In this document: positions 34,142 through 44,040 of the stretch, one piece after another | How positions within the stretch are numbered: the first letter of the stretch is position 1 | How the letters are laid out: every line of letters starts with the position of its first letter | Position numbers and translations under genes: made by a program | NCBI RefSeq assembly: GCF_000364445.2 | Contig: NZ_CP043538.1 | Coordinates: forward strand, 3,801,447-3,865,446 | Source: Methylobacterium mesophilicum SR1.6/6 | GTDB taxonomy: Bacteria > Pseudomonadota > Alphaproteobacteria > Rhizobiales > Beijerinckiaceae | Direction: 5' to 3' | DNA: 64,000 nucleotides | Notes under the pieces: generated by a model | Databases searched by the model: none | Told to the model about the DNA's origin: nothing | Seen by the model: the letters and a program-made list of their open reading frames with translations, nothing else

Positions 34142-35506
34142 GTGCGGACGCTGCTGCTGTCGCCGGTGCCGATCGTGCTGCTGTGGGGGCCGGACGGGAT
34201 CATGATCTACAACGATGCCTATTCGGGCTTCGCGGGCGGCCGACATCCGCAGCTCCTCGGCTCCAAGGTGCGCGAGGGCTGGCCGGAAGTCGCCGCGTTC
34301 AACGATCACGTGATGCGCGTCGGGCTGGCCGGCGGAACGCTCTCCTACCGCGACCAGGAACTCACCCTCCATCGCTACGGCCGGCCCGAGCCGGTCTGGA
34401 TGAACCTCGATTACTCGCCGGTCTTCGACGAGGCCGGGCGCCCCGCCGGCGTCATCGCGATCGTGGTCGAGAGCACCGAGCGGGTGCTGGCCGAGCGGCG
34501 CCTGCGCGAGAGCGAGGCGCTGTTCCGCACCCTGACCCAGGGCATCCCGCAACTGGTCTGGCGCGCCGCGATCGACGGCACCTGCATCTGGTCGAGCCCG
34601 CAATGGCTCGCCTATACCGGCCAGAGCGACAGCGGGAGCCTCGGCTGGGGCTGGCTCGAGGCGGTCCATCCCGATGACGTCGCGACCGCCCAGGCGGCGT
34701 GGCGGGACGCGGCCGTCAGCGGCCACCTCTCGTACGAGCACCGGCTCTGCAACGTCGGCGCGAAGCGCTACCGCTGGTTCCAGACCCGTGCCACGGCGGT
34801 GCGCGACGGCCAGGGCCGGATCGTCGAGTGGCTCGGCACGTCCACCGACATCGACGACCTGCGCCAGTTCCAGGAGCAGCAGCAGGTCATGGTCGCCGAG
34901 CTGCAGCACCGCACCCGCAACCTCCTCGGCGTCGTCCGCGCCATCGCCAAGCAGACGATGGCGGTGACCGGGCCGGGCGAGCGCTTCAAGGAGCAGTTCA
35001 ACGACCGGCTGTCCGCGCTCTCGCGCGTCCAGGGTCTGCTGTCGCGCTCGGATCAAGAGCCGATCACGCTGCGGGCCCTGATCGAGACCGAACTCGCCGC
35101 CCTCGATGCCCCGGCCCTAGAGGCGCGGATCCGGCTCGACGGGCCGGTGGTGCGCCTGCGCAAGGCGACGGTGCAGACCTTCGCGCTCGCCCTGCACGAG
35201 CTGGCGACCAACGCGCTCAAATACGGCGCCCTGACCACGCCGCACGGACGCCTGAGCGTGACGTGGCGGACCTGCAGGGCGGAGGATGGCGGCCGGCTCC
35301 ACATGGAATGGGTGGAAGAGGGCCTCGTCCGCGCGCGGGACGGCCAGAGCCCGGTCACGCAGGGCGGGTACGGGCGCGAACTGATCGAGCGGGCCCTGCC
35401 CTACGCGCTCAAGGCGAAGACCCGCTACGCGCTGAGCGACACGGCGCTCCACTGCACCATCAACCTCCCCCTCCCCGACGGAGAAGCCACAGGGAGAACC
35501 GCGTGA
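34142..35506 (+). CDS. HWE-family histidine kinase with two PAS domains (N-terminus probably incomplete)
   Basis: 454 residues from the first in-frame start, GTG 34142, but homology extends at least 40 residues upstream (see 33833-34141). Two PAS domains (about 1-118 and 124-245), then an HWE kinase core: phospho-acceptor His256 in ELQHRTRNLLG, the N box LHELATNALKYGAL, and the WVEEGL motif (W-x-E) that names the family. Catalyses autophosphorylation; cytoplasmic. It overlaps the response regulator at 35503 (GTGA), so the two are a co-translated two-component pair. Confidence 0.88.
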   Translation: MRTLLLSPVPIVLLWGPDGIMIYNDAYSGFAGGRHPQLLGSKVREGWPEVAAFNDHVMRVGLAGGTLSYRDQELTLHRYGRPEPVWMNLDYSPVFDEAGRPAGVIAIVVESTERVLAERRLRESEALFRTLTQGIPQLVWRAAIDGTCIWSSPQWLAYTGQSDSGSLGWGWLEAVHPDDVATAQAAWRDAAVSGHLSYEHRLCNVGAKRYRWFQTRATAVRDGQGRIVEWLGTSTDIDDLRQFQEQQQVMVAELQHRTRNLLGVVRAIAKQTMAVTGPGERFKEQFNDRLSALSRVQGLLSRSDQEPITLRALIETELAALDAPALEARIRLDGPVVRLRKATVQTFALALHELATNALKYGALTTPHGRLSVTWRTCRAEDGGRLHMEWVEEGLVRARDGQSPVTQGGYGRELIERALPYALKAKTRYALSDTALHCTINLPLPDGEATGRTA

Positions 35507-35868
35507 CCGCTTCTGCCCACTCCCTCACCGGCAGGCGGGTCCTGCTGGTCGAGGACGATTACTTCATCGCCGTCGATCTCAAGAGCTGGTTCGAGGAGGG
35601 CGGTGCCCAGGTTATCGGCCCCGTCCCCAGCGTGGACGAGGCGCTGACGCTGATCGCCCGCACGGACACGATCGACGGGGCGGTGCTCGACATCAACCTG
35701 CAGGATGAACTCGTCTACCCCGTCGCCGACGCCCTGCAGGCGCGCGGCGTGCCGTTCCTGTTCGCCACCGGCTACGATCCCGGCACCGTGCCACCGCCCC
35801 ACGGGGCCGTGGCCCTCTGTCAGAAGCCGATCGATCCGCAGGCGGTGGCGCGCGCCCTGTTCGGCTGA
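35503..35868 (+). CDS. Single-domain response regulator
   Basis: 121 residues from GTG 35503, which overlaps the kinase stop. A receiver domain only: RRVLLVEDDYFIAVDL (acidic pocket), phospho-acceptor Asp63 in GAVLDINLQD, Thr/Ala in FLFATGYD and Lys in LCQKPID. No DNA-binding output, as is common for partners of HWE kinases. It likely acts by protein contact. Confidence 0.92.
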   Translation: MTASAHSLTGRRVLLVEDDYFIAVDLKSWFEEGGAQVIGPVPSVDEALTLIARTDTIDGAVLDINLQDELVYPVADALQARGVPFLFATGYDPGTVPPPHGAVALCQKPIDPQAVARALFG

Positions 35869-35875
35869 GGCGCCG

Positions 35876-37258
35876 CTACCGGACCGGGGCGAGCAGCCCG
35901 CCGACCACGGATTCGATGTGGTGGGCGATGTCGGCGGCGCCGGTCATCTCGCCGAAGCTGCCCCGGGTCATCGGGCCGAAGGCGTAGAGGCCGGGTTGGC
36001 GTGCTCCCGCCGCATCCAGCACGCGGCTGCATCGATCGACGGCGAGGCCGAGGTCGGCCGCGTCGCGCCGTGCGGTGCCGGCCGCGAGCAGGCCGGCCAC
36101 CAGCGGATTGCGCGCGCTGTCGCGCTGCGGCCCGGTGCAGAGCACCACCGCGTCGAACAGGCGCTGCTCCGGCCTGCCGCCCCGGCGCAGCTCGGCCGCG
36201 AGGCGCCCGTCCCCGGAGAGCCGCAGCCCCGTCACCGCGGCCCGCGCGACGATGAGATGTCCCTCCGCCCGCGCCCGGGCGAGGCCGGCCGCGATCTGCG
36301 GCGCGATGCGGAACCGGTGCACCTCCCAGTACGGCAGGAGATGCCGGACGAGGCGGCGCTTCTCGCCGGGCGGCAGGGTTGCCCAGACATCCGGCAGGAC
36401 CTTGCGGAAGGAATCGACGACGGGCTGCCAGCCGAGGGCCGGATCGACCGCCGCGGCCTGTCGCCGGAGGTGGCGCAGCAGTTCCAGGGCCGTCTCCGGA
36501 CGGCGGACGCCCAGCACGTCGAGGGTGGTCAGGAAGACGCCGTGCGCCTGGGGCAGGAGGCCGCGCCGCGACAGCGCGGTGATCGGGCCGCGATGGCCGT
36601 TGGCGCGCAGGCTCGTCACCGCGTCGGCCATGGTCAGGCCGGTGCCGACGATCAGGACCGAGGCGTCGGGACCGAGTGCCGCCAGGGCATCGTCCGCCCA
36701 GGGGTTCGGAATGAAGCCGCGGCTCGCGGCGACGCCGGGGCCAAGGGGGCACGGCGGGGCCGGAAGCCCGTGGCCGAAGCAGAGCGCGACGCGATCGGCC
36801 GCGACCGCCGCGCCGGTCCCGGTCTCCACCCGCCAGCCCCGGTCCTGCGGTATCACCGCGGTGGCGATCGTCCGCCGATGGCGCAGGCGCACCCGATCCC
36901 CGGCCGCCTCGCAGGTTCGCCGGACCAGGTCAGCCAGATAGGCGCCGTAGGTCGCCCGGGGAACGTAGCTGTCGTCCTCCCCCGCGCCGTTCAGGAGGCC
37001 GCGCGCCCGGAACCATGCGGATGCCGCCCCCGATGCCGCAGCGGCGATGTCCATGCGGTCGCTCGGCACGTTGATGCGGTGGTTCGGATCCCGCGTGCTG
37101 TAGGCGATGCCGCGCCCGAGTTCGGCCCGGGGCTCCAGCACGGTGATATCGAGCGGCCGGTTCGCCGCCCGCACCGCGTGGATGGCGAGCGCCGCGCCGG
37201 TGAACCCACCACCAACGACGACGAGGTGCAGGGCGTCCCGAGCGGAAGTCAGGGCCAC
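35876..37258 (-). CDS. FAD/NAD(P)-binding oxidoreductase
   Basis: 460 residues from GTG 37258, with GGAGA upstream. N-terminal dinucleotide fold VVVGGGFTGAALAIHAV, then the conserved GRGIAYSTRDPNHRINVPSD of the FAD/NAD(P)-binding group (NAD_binding_9 type), a second Rossmann-like segment VLIVGTGLTMADAV, and a C-terminal GLYAFGPMTRGSFGEMTG. Related proteins are flavoenzymes of unclear substrate. It sits convergent to the response regulator (7 bases between the stops). Confidence 0.85.
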   Translation of the reverse strand: MALTSARDALHLVVVGGGFTGAALAIHAVRAANRPLDITVLEPRAELGRGIAYSTRDPNHRINVPSDRMDIAAAASGAASAWFRARGLLNGAGEDDSYVPRATYGAYLADLVRRTCEAAGDRVRLRHRRTIATAVIPQDRGWRVETGTGAAVAADRVALCFGHGLPAPPCPLGPGVAASRGFIPNPWADDALAALGPDASVLIVGTGLTMADAVTSLRANGHRGPITALSRRGLLPQAHGVFLTTLDVLGVRRPETALELLRHLRRQAAAVDPALGWQPVVDSFRKVLPDVWATLPPGEKRRLVRHLLPYWEVHRFRIAPQIAAGLARARAEGHLIVARAAVTGLRLSGDGRLAAELRRGGRPEQRLFDAVVLCTGPQRDSARNPLVAGLLAAGTARRDAADLGLAVDRCSRVLDAAGARQPGLYAFGPMTRGSFGEMTGAADIAHHIESVVGGLLAPVR

Positions 37259-38103
37259 ACAGAGTCTCCAGGGACTTCGATCGTTAGGATTTCGGCCGGC
37301 ATCGACCTGTCAACCACATGCATGAGCCGGGCGCATCGATAACAATGATGCGGCGTGACGATGCGGTGTGACGTGGCAGACCCATTCGTGCGCAGACCGA
37401 GCTGCCATGGCCAGCGCTCCAGATCCGCTGCGTACCGAGGGGACAACACACGATATAAAATCCGGAAGCCTTGGATCGACCCTCCGATCCACCCCGTCAT
37501 CCTGAGAGGCCTGGGGATCACACAGCGGCTCGATCACGGCACCGGGCCGTGTCTCGTCGTGACCGACGGATAAGGCCACGTTTCACGTGAAACATTAACC
37601 ATGCGGCGAGGCCCCAATTCCGTGTGGCATTGACCGGCGCCGCCCCATGCGCAGCGTCGAGGCCGACGGTTCGCAGCCCGCGCGTTGAAGGCCGAAGTCA
37701 GGCTACGATCAGCTTTTCCGGCCGCGATGCGATGTCTCGCGCCTCGTTCGGGCCTTGAGCCCTGCATCTCGCCCCCGCCGTCTCGGGCTGGATTCGTGGG
37801 CGAATCTGGCACGGCCGGCGACGTCCTTGAGACGCAAGATTCCCGGGCGATGCATCAAAACAGCGGACGGTTTTCATGCCACGCGATCGTGGCTATCGGA
37901 CCGTCTTTGCAGGTATGGGTCAAAACGAAAGTCGGATTGCCGTGTCCGCTCGTCTCCGCTCCATCTGCAGGCCCTCGATTTCCGATGCCGGATGATCCCT
38001 GCGTCTTCCCAGTTTACCGTCAGGCACCCGTGGGATGGCTGGAACGCGCGATCGGCGTTTCGGCCGGATGCCGGCCGCGTGTTCTCATGTGACGGCCTCG
38101 CAG
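37259..38103. other. Long intergenic region holding a parS-like site
   Basis: 845 bases between two divergent genes. It holds the parS-like palindrome at 37579-37594 and a partial relative of palindrome A near 37497. Frames of 70-135 codons here have the composition of non-coding DNA. Upstream of the AraC gene an AT-richer stretch (37850-37990) may hold its promoter. Confidence 0.55.
37579..37594. other. parS-like ParB binding site
   Basis: CGTTTCACGTGAAACA matches the universal chromosomal parS sequence (TGTTTCACGTGAAACA) in 15 of 16 positions, with a perfect 14-bp palindrome at 37580-37593. parS sites load ParB for chromosome segregation and cluster near replication origins. I found no second site in the window and no parA/parB gene nearby. 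Confidence 0.65.
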
Positions 38104-39156
38104 ATGTCCTCTGACAAGTCCGGCTCCGCCCCGGCCTCACCGGAGATCGAGGAGACGCAGGGAGCCGGGATCGCCTGCCTGCGCTTCGAGCCACCCGATG
38201 ATCCGAACGCGCTCGGTCAGGCATGGCGGGAGCATCTGGCACCGGTCTTCGCGGTCGGCTTCCGGCCCGAGACCGATCTGACGCGCCCGATCGCGATGCG
38301 CAGCTACCATCTCGGCGATCTCATCGTCGGCGACGTGATCGCGCCGGCCCACACGCTGGTGCGGTCGCGGGAGATGGTCACCCAGCAGGGCCTCGACCAC
38401 ATCCTGCTGCAGTTCTACCGCAGCGGGCAGAGCCGCGTGGAGACGGAGCGGTGCGTCCATCCCGTCACCGAGGTGCAGTGCATCGTCTTCGACCTCGCGC
38501 AGCCGGTGCGCATCGTGGCCGGTCCGGTGGACGCCACGAACGTCCTGATCCCCCGCTCCCTGCTTGAGCAGCAGGGCTGCCACCCGGACGCCCTGCACGG
38601 CCGCCCCCTCGATCATGACGGCGACCCGTTCGGGCGTCTGGTCCACACCTTCGTGGCGAACGTGGTCGCCTGCGGCGACCTGCTGGACCGGCGCGAGGCC
38701 CTGTCGGCCTCGGCGGCGATCACCCAGCTCTGCGCCAGCTGGTTGCGCGGGCAGGCGGACGAGCGCCCGTTCCCGCATCAGGACGTCCGGATCCGGGTCC
38801 GGCGCCTCGTCGAGGCGGAACTCGGCAACCCGAAGCTGACGCCGGCGGTGATCGCCGCGCGGCTGGGACTGTCGCGCTCGACGCTGTATCGCCTGTTCGC
38901 GCCGAACGGCATCGTCACCTATATCCGCGACCGGCGCCTCATGGCGGCGATGCGGATGCTCGCCCGGCACGAGCCGGGGCGGCCGCCGCGGATCTCGCAG
39001 GTCGCCTACGCGGTCGGCTTCTCGGACGAGCGGACCTTCCGGCGCGCGTTCAAGCGCCGCTTCGGCTTCATCCCCAGCGACGCGCCTCACCGGCTGGAGA
39101 CCGGTCCGGGCCACGGTCCGGGGGCACTCCTGCGCAACTGGATCGAGAGTCTGTGA
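38104..39156 (+). CDS. AraC family transcriptional regulator
   Basis: 350 residues from ATG 38104. N-terminal AraC-type ligand domain (about 60-210) and a C-terminal double helix-turn-helix (about 240-340) with LTPAVIAARLGLSRSTLYRLF and ISQVAYAVGFSDERTFRRAFKRRFG. It lies 9 bases from, and convergent with, the LLM monooxygenase gene, so it is not divergent to its likely target. The ATG at 38035 adds an unlikely N-terminus. Confidence 0.88.
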   Translation: MSSDKSGSAPASPEIEETQGAGIACLRFEPPDDPNALGQAWREHLAPVFAVGFRPETDLTRPIAMRSYHLGDLIVGDVIAPAHTLVRSREMVTQQGLDHILLQFYRSGQSRVETERCVHPVTEVQCIVFDLAQPVRIVAGPVDATNVLIPRSLLEQQGCHPDALHGRPLDHDGDPFGRLVHTFVANVVACGDLLDRREALSASAAITQLCASWLRGQADERPFPHQDVRIRVRRLVEAELGNPKLTPAVIAARLGLSRSTLYRLFAPNGIVTYIRDRRLMAAMRMLARHEPGRPPRISQVAYAVGFSDERTFRRAFKRRFGFIPSDAPHRLETGPGHGPGALLRNWIESL

Positions 39157-39165
39157 GGCGGCGGC

Positions 39166-40584
39166 TCACCGCGCGGCGGCCGGGTGCCGGAAGGTGTCGG
39201 CCGGGTGGCGCCCGGGCAACCGGTCGCCCCGGCGGAAGAGTTTGGCCCGCAGGGAGCCCTCGGCATAGGCGGTCTTGTAGAGGCCGCGGTCCTGAAGCTC
39301 CGGGATCACGATGTCGATGAAATCGGAAAAGCTCTCCGGCACGACGATCCGGCTGAGGTTGAACCCGTCGACCTCGCCATCCGTGATCCAGGCCTGCAGT
39401 TCGTCGGCGATCGAGACCGCGTCGCCGGTGAGCACCGCGTAGCGGCCGCCGAGCTGCAGTTCGGCGAGGAGGTCGCGCTTCGTCAGCCCGCGCTTGGCCG
39501 CCGCCGCGGTGGCCGACTGGATCGCGTTGCCCGGCGCGTAGGGGATCGGCTCGTCGAGCCCGTAGCGGGCGAAGTCGATCCCCGTGGAGGCGGAGAAATG
39601 CGCGAGGCCCGCCTCCGGGCTGGCGTAGCGCAGGTACTCGTCCCGCTTCGCCTCGGCCTCGGCGCGCGTCCGTCCGGGAATGACCGCGAGGCCGACGAAG
39701 ACCTTCACGTCGTCGGGCTTCCGGCCGGCCGCGACCGCCTCGGACCGGATGGCGCGAACCGCGTCGCGGGCGGTGGCCGGATCGCGGGCGGAGATGAACA
39801 CGCATTCCGCGTGGCGGCCCGCGAAGGCGCGTCCGCGGCCCGAGGCGCCCGCCTGGTAGAGGACCGGCGTCCGCTGCGGCGACGGCTCCGACAGGTGATA
39901 GCCCGCGACCGAGAAGAACTCGCCCCGGTGCACCACCGGCCGGATATGGGCTGGATCGCTGAACACCCGGGCCTCCCGGTCGCGGCGCACGGCCGCGTCG
40001 TCCCAGCTTCCCTCCCAGAGCCGGTAGAGCACCTCCAGATACTCGTCCGCGTAGTCGTAGCGTCGGTCGTGCGCCGGCAAAGCGCCGCCGCTCTGGCCGC
40101 GATGGGCGCTGTCGAGATAGCCGGTGACGACGTTCCAGCCGATCCGACCGCCGGTCAGATGGTCGAGGGTCGAGAGGCGGCGGGCGAAGGTGTAGGGCGC
40201 CTCCTGGTGGACGTTGATGGTCACGCCGAATCCAAGATGCTCGGTCACCGCCGCCATGGCGGAGATCATCAGCGTCGGGTCGTTGACCGGAAGCTGCACG
40301 GCCTCCCGGGCGGTGACGTCGATGCCGCCGCCGTAGATGTCGTAGACGCCGATGATGTCGGCGATGAACAGGCCGTCGAACAGCCCGCGCTCCAGGAGCT
40401 TCGCCTGCCCGGTCCAGTAGGACAGCGTGTTGTAGTCCGACGAGCGGTCGCGCGGATGGGTCCAGAGGCCGTGGTTGATGTGGCCCACGCAGGTCATGTC
40501 GAAGGCGTTCAACAGGATCTGCTTCCGTCCAGCCGGCGTCGCTCCGGTGGTTTCGGAGGCCGAATCGTCTAGGTGCAGGGTCAT
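39166..40584 (-). CDS. LLM-class FMN-dependent monooxygenase (NtaA/SnaA/SoxA type)
   Basis: 472-residue two-component flavin monooxygenase, bacterial luciferase-like fold. Family landmarks: ILLNAFDMTCVGHINHGLW, ERGLFDGLFIADIIGVYD, the GRIGWNVVTGYLDSAHRG flavin-site segment and QAGASGRGRAFAGRHAE. This group uses FMNH2 to break C-S or C-N bonds in nitrilotriacetate, sulfonates, dimethylsulfone and similar compounds. Directly downstream of the MetI-N-Q genes, so it probably degrades the imported organosulfur compound. A separate NADH:FMN reductase is not in the window. Confidence 0.9.
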   Translation of the reverse strand: MTLHLDDSASETTGATPAGRKQILLNAFDMTCVGHINHGLWTHPRDRSSDYNTLSYWTGQAKLLERGLFDGLFIADIIGVYDIYGGGIDVTAREAVQLPVNDPTLMISAMAAVTEHLGFGVTINVHQEAPYTFARRLSTLDHLTGGRIGWNVVTGYLDSAHRGQSGGALPAHDRRYDYADEYLEVLYRLWEGSWDDAAVRRDREARVFSDPAHIRPVVHRGEFFSVAGYHLSEPSPQRTPVLYQAGASGRGRAFAGRHAECVFISARDPATARDAVRAIRSEAVAAGRKPDDVKVFVGLAVIPGRTRAEAEAKRDEYLRYASPEAGLAHFSASTGIDFARYGLDEPIPYAPGNAIQSATAAAAKRGLTKRDLLAELQLGGRYAVLTGDAVSIADELQAWITDGEVDGFNLSRIVVPESFSDFIDIVIPELQDRGLYKTAYAEGSLRAKLFRRGDRLPGRHPADTFRHPAAAR

Positions 40585-40639
40585 GGTGGCGGCCTCCCGG
40601 TCGCAGGATCAGGGCGGATCGCCTGGGGATGCGGATCCG

Positions 40640-41293
40640 TCAGCGGGCGCGCAGCCGCCGCACCGCGGTGTCGCCCACGAGCTGCACGAGGCAGACCAGG
40701 GCGATCAGGATCGCGATCACCACCATCATCACGGTGGTGTCGAAGCGCTGATAGCCGTACCGGATGGCGACGTCGCCGAGCCCGCCCGCGCCCACCGCGC
40801 CCGCCATCGCGGAGGCACCGATCATCGACACCACCGTGATGGTGAAGCCGCCGACGATGCCGGGCAGCGCCTCGGGCAGGAGCACGTGGGCGAGGATGTG
40901 CCGGCGCCGGCAGCCGATGGATTGCGCCGCCTCGATCAGGCCGGCATCCACCTCCCGGAGCGAGACCTCGGCGATCCGGGCGAAGAACGGGGTGGCGCTC
41001 ACCGAGAGGGGCACGATCGCCGCCCAGACGCCGATGGTGGTGCCGGCGACCAGCCGGGTGAACGGGATCAGCGCCACCAGCAGCACGATGAAGGGCACGG
41101 CGCGGAAGCCGTTGACCAGGGTGCCGACCACCCGGTTGGCCCGCGGCGCCGGGAAGATGCCACCGGGCCCGGAGGTGACGAGGAACAGCGCCAGCGGGAT
41201 GCCGGCCAGCACCGCGATCCCGGCCGAGATGCCGACCATGAACAGCGTGTCCAGGGAGGCCTGCCAGAGGCGGTCGATCATCTGCGGGGTCAT
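40640..41293 (-). CDS. metI: ABC transporter permease, MetI type
   Basis: 217 residues, five predicted membrane helices, with the EAA loop EAAQSIGCRRRHILAHVLLP that contacts the ATPase, and the family segment NGFRAVPFIVLLVALIPFTR. Belongs to the methionine-uptake permeases (DL-methionine and related sulfur compounds). Lies 46 bases after MetN in one operon. Confidence 0.92.
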   Translation of the reverse strand: MTPQMIDRLWQASLDTLFMVGISAGIAVLAGIPLALFLVTSGPGGIFPAPRANRVVGTLVNGFRAVPFIVLLVALIPFTRLVAGTTIGVWAAIVPLSVSATPFFARIAEVSLREVDAGLIEAAQSIGCRRRHILAHVLLPEALPGIVGGFTITVVSMIGASAMAGAVGAGGLGDVAIRYGYQRFDTTVMMVVIAILIALVCLVQLVGDTAVRRLRAR

Positions 41294-41339
41294 GGCGGGG
41301 CTCCGGGTTGGGTGCGGTTACAGCGGCTCGCCGGCGGCC

Positions 41340-42491
41340 TCACGCCGCCTCGAAGTCCGGGCCGACATAGCCGAGCCGCTCGACCTCCCCGCCGAGCGCC
41401 CGCAGCCGCTCCGCCACGTCCGGATCCGTCCCCGGCACGGCGACCAGCATCCGGCCGACCGCGTGGCCCTGGATCCGCTCGATGCCGGCCTGAAGCAATC
41501 GCACCGGCGCCCCCGCGGCCGCCGCGAGGCCCGTGAGGTCGGGCGCGCCCTGCCCGGCACAGGTGATCCGCAGGATCGCGGACCCGCCGGGCACGGGGTG
41601 GGGCTGCAGCCGGGCCGCCAGATCCGCCGGCAGGCCGCGGGTGAGCGGTTCGAGGAGCGCCCGCGTCGTCGGGTGCTCGGGCGCCCCGAACACGCGCCAG
41701 ACCGGCCCGGTCTCGACCACGCGGCCTCCCTCCAGCACCACCACGTCGCTGCAGATCTCGCGGATCACGCTCATCTCGTGGGTGATCAGGATGACGGTGA
41801 TCCCGAGCCGGCGGTTGATGTCCCGCAACAGGTCGAGGATTGCCAGCGTCGTCTCCGGGTCGAGGGCGGAGGTCGCCTCGTCGCAGAGCAGGATCTCGGG
41901 GCTGCTCACGAGCGCCCGGGCGATGCCGACCCGCTGCTTCTGCCCGCCGGAGAGCCGGGACGGGTAGGTGTCGGCCTTGTCCTCCAGCCCGACGAGGCGC
42001 AGCGCCTCCGCGACCCGGGGGCCGATCTCGGCCCTGGGAATTTCCGCCACCGACAGCGGCAGCGCCACGTTCTGCCGGACGGTCTTGGCCGCCAGCAGGT
42101 TGAAGTGCTGGAAGATCATGCCGATGCGGCGGCGCAGGGCCACGAGGCCGTCCGTGTCGAGGGCGTCGATGGGCGCGCCGTCGACGAGCACCCGGCCGGA
42201 ACTCGGTGACTCCAGCCGGTTGACGGTGCGCAGCAGGCTCGACTTGCCCGCCCCCGAGCGGCCGATGATGCCGAAGATCGCCCCGGCCGGGATGGCGAGA
42301 TCGACGCCGTCGAGGGCCTGGACCGGCCCGGCGGCGGTCCGGTAGGTCTTGGAGACCGCCTCGAACCGCACCGTGCCGGCGGCCCGGCCGGGCGAGGTCG
42401 TCACGGTCGCCTGTGCGGCGGTCCGGCGCCGCGGTCCGGCGGCGATCCGGTCGCCCGGATCGCGCAGGCTGTCGAAGACGAGGCCGACCAT
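41340..42491 (-). CDS. metN: ABC transporter ATP-binding protein, MetN type
   Basis: 383 residues from ATG 42491, whose first base is the last base of the metQ stop. Walker [11 protein letters not shown] loop [11 protein letters not shown], signature [13 protein letters not shown], Walker [13 protein letters not shown], His switch ILITHEMSV, then a C-terminal NIL (ACT-like) regulatory domain (about 290-380) that senses the substrate inside the cell in this family. Start ATG 42503 would add four residues. Confidence 0.93.
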   Translation of the reverse strand: MVGLVFDSLRDPGDRIAAGPRRRTAAQATVTTSPGRAAGTVRFEAVSKTYRTAAGPVQALDGVDLAIPAGAIFGIIGRSGAGKSSLLRTVNRLESPSSGRVLVDGAPIDALDTDGLVALRRRIGMIFQHFNLLAAKTVRQNVALPLSVAEIPRAEIGPRVAEALRLVGLEDKADTYPSRLSGGQKQRVGIARALVSSPEILLCDEATSALDPETTLAILDLLRDINRRLGITVILITHEMSVIREICSDVVVLEGGRVVETGPVWRVFGAPEHPTTRALLEPLTRGLPADLAARLQPHPVPGGSAILRITCAGQGAPDLTGLAAAAGAPVRLLQAGIERIQGHAVGRMLVAVPGTDPDVAERLRALGGEVERLGYVGPDFEAA

Positions 42492-43291
42492 CAGTTCTGC
42501 CACGCCAGCAGGTACAGCTTGTCGCTGTCGGCGAAGGACTTGCGGATCTGCTGCTTCACGGCGTCCGAGTTCTGGAACAGCTTGACGAACTTGGCGATGG
42601 CCGGGTCGTCCTTGCGGGACGCCTTGGTGACGAAGCTCACGGCGAAGAGCTTGTCCTCGATGCCGGAGTAGATCAGGCCGCTTGTCGGGTCGAAGCTGCC
42701 GGACGCCACGATGAAGTGCGGGTAGCCCTGTGCGAGATCGACGTCGCGGGTGATCCGGACGAGTTGCGGCCCCTCGACCTCGGTGAATCGCAGTGTCTTG
42801 GGGTTCGCGGTGATGTCGTCGAGGGTGCCGAGGAAGCCGACCCCGTCTTTCAGCGTGATCAGCCCGGCCTTCTGGAGCAGCAGCAGGGCGCGACCCTGGT
42901 TCACGGGATCGTTGGCGATCGCCACCGTGCCGCCCGTCGGGATCTCGGCGAAGCTCTTATGCTTCAGGGAATACAGGCCGATATTCTGCAGGATCCCGAG
43001 GCCCACGATCGCGAACTGGTAGCCCTTCTGCTTCGCGGCGTTCTCCATGAAGGGCCGGTGCTGGAAGAAGTTCACGTCGACGTCGCCGGCATCCAGCGCG
43101 ACGTTCGGCGTCGTCCAGTCGCTGAACTCGATGACCTGGACGTCGAGGCCCTGGGCCTTGGCCTCCCGGGCCGCCACGTGGGCGGCGTCGCTGTAGGCGC
43201 CCGGGACGGTGCCGATCTTGAGGCTCTCGGCCCGGGCCGAGACTGCGCAGAGGGCGAGTCCCAGGGCGGCGAGGAAACGCAGGAACGTCAT
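42491..43291 (-). CDS. metQ: ABC transporter substrate-binding protein, MetQ/NlpA type
   Basis: 266 residues from ATG 43291. Signal peptide 1-20 (ends AVSARA) without a lipobox Cys. MetQ landmarks: [36 protein letters not shown], and [20 protein letters not shown]. It is first of the operon metQ-metN-metI and then the LLM monooxygenase, which suggests the ligand is an organosulfur compound rather than methionine itself. Confidence 0.92.
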   Translation of the reverse strand: MTFLRFLAALGLALCAVSARAESLKIGTVPGAYSDAAHVAAREAKAQGLDVQVIEFSDWTTPNVALDAGDVDVNFFQHRPFMENAAKQKGYQFAIVGLGILQNIGLYSLKHKSFAEIPTGGTVAIANDPVNQGRALLLLQKAGLITLKDGVGFLGTLDDITANPKTLRFTEVEGPQLVRITRDVDLAQGYPHFIVASGSFDPTSGLIYSGIEDKLFAVSFVTKASRKDDPAIAKFVKLFQNSDAVKQQIRKSFADSDKLYLLAWQN

Positions 43292-43557
43292 CGGGCGGAA
43301 CTCTGGCTCGCGGCGGCTCGATCGAGCCAGGGCAGGGTGTGGAGGGCGGGATCGTGCGCGGAGGCGGCCTTCCTGCGCGCACCGGCGCACGGCCGGCCAT
43401 CCCGCAGGATGAGCGGCGCAAGTGCCTCCGGCTGATCTTGTTGAGCACTGTCTAGATCAAGTACACCGGGCCGAACATTCTAAAGATCGAGATCTGCCGA
43501 TACGAACGATCTCCGCTCGCGCGATTTCTTAAATCGGAATGCTGCGACCCACTGGGT

Positions 43558-44040
43558 TCAGGCCGGGGTGCCTCCACCGCGCGGATCCAGGGGCGGCGCG
43601 GCCGTGTCCCGGCGCTCCGCAGCGCCGCGCCCGAGATCGTGGAGCGCCATCCCGGCGAGCATGGCGGCGACGAAGACGAGGACCGGGGTCGCGCCCGTGG
43701 AGAGCGCCGCGACGGCCGGGCCGGGGCAGAAACCCGAGAGCCCCCAGCCGATCCCGAACAGGGCCGCCCCGCCGACGAGCGGCGCGTCGATCCGGCGCTT
43801 GCTGGGCCCATCGAACCGGGTCCCCAGCACCGGTCCGGACCGGCGGCGGCTCAGGAAATAGCCCAGCCCCGAGACCGTGACGGCGCCGCCGAGGACGAAG
43901 ACGAGGGTCGGATCCCAGGCGCCCGCGACGTCGAGGAAGCCGCGCACGCGGGCCGGGTCGAGCATCCCCGACAGGGCGAGGCCGAGCCCGAAGATGAGCC
44001 CCGACGCGAGGGCCACGGCGACGCGCAGGGCCACGCTCAC
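43558..44040 (-). CDS. YeeE/YedE family membrane protein, second subunit (DUF6691 type)
   Basis: 160 residues from GTG 44040, which overlaps the preceding stop (GTGA). Four hydrophobic segments and the motif GWGLSGFCPGPAV, with the conserved Cys used for thiosulfate handling in YeeE proteins. Acts with the upstream half as a split YeeE/YedE sulfur-compound channel. C-terminus ends DPRGGGTPA. Confidence 0.85.
   Translation of the reverse strand: MSVALRVAVALASGLIFGLGLALSGMLDPARVRGFLDVAGAWDPTLVFVLGGAVTVSGLGYFLSRRRSGPVLGTRFDGPSKRRIDAPLVGGAALFGIGWGLSGFCPGPAVAALSTGATPVLVFVAAMLAGMALHDLGRGAAERRDTAAPPLDPRGGGTPA

Noticed and set aside
37685..38092. Frames of 119-135 codons in the parS spacer
   Set aside because: No ribosome sites, no protein-like pattern, and they overlap each other in different frames.
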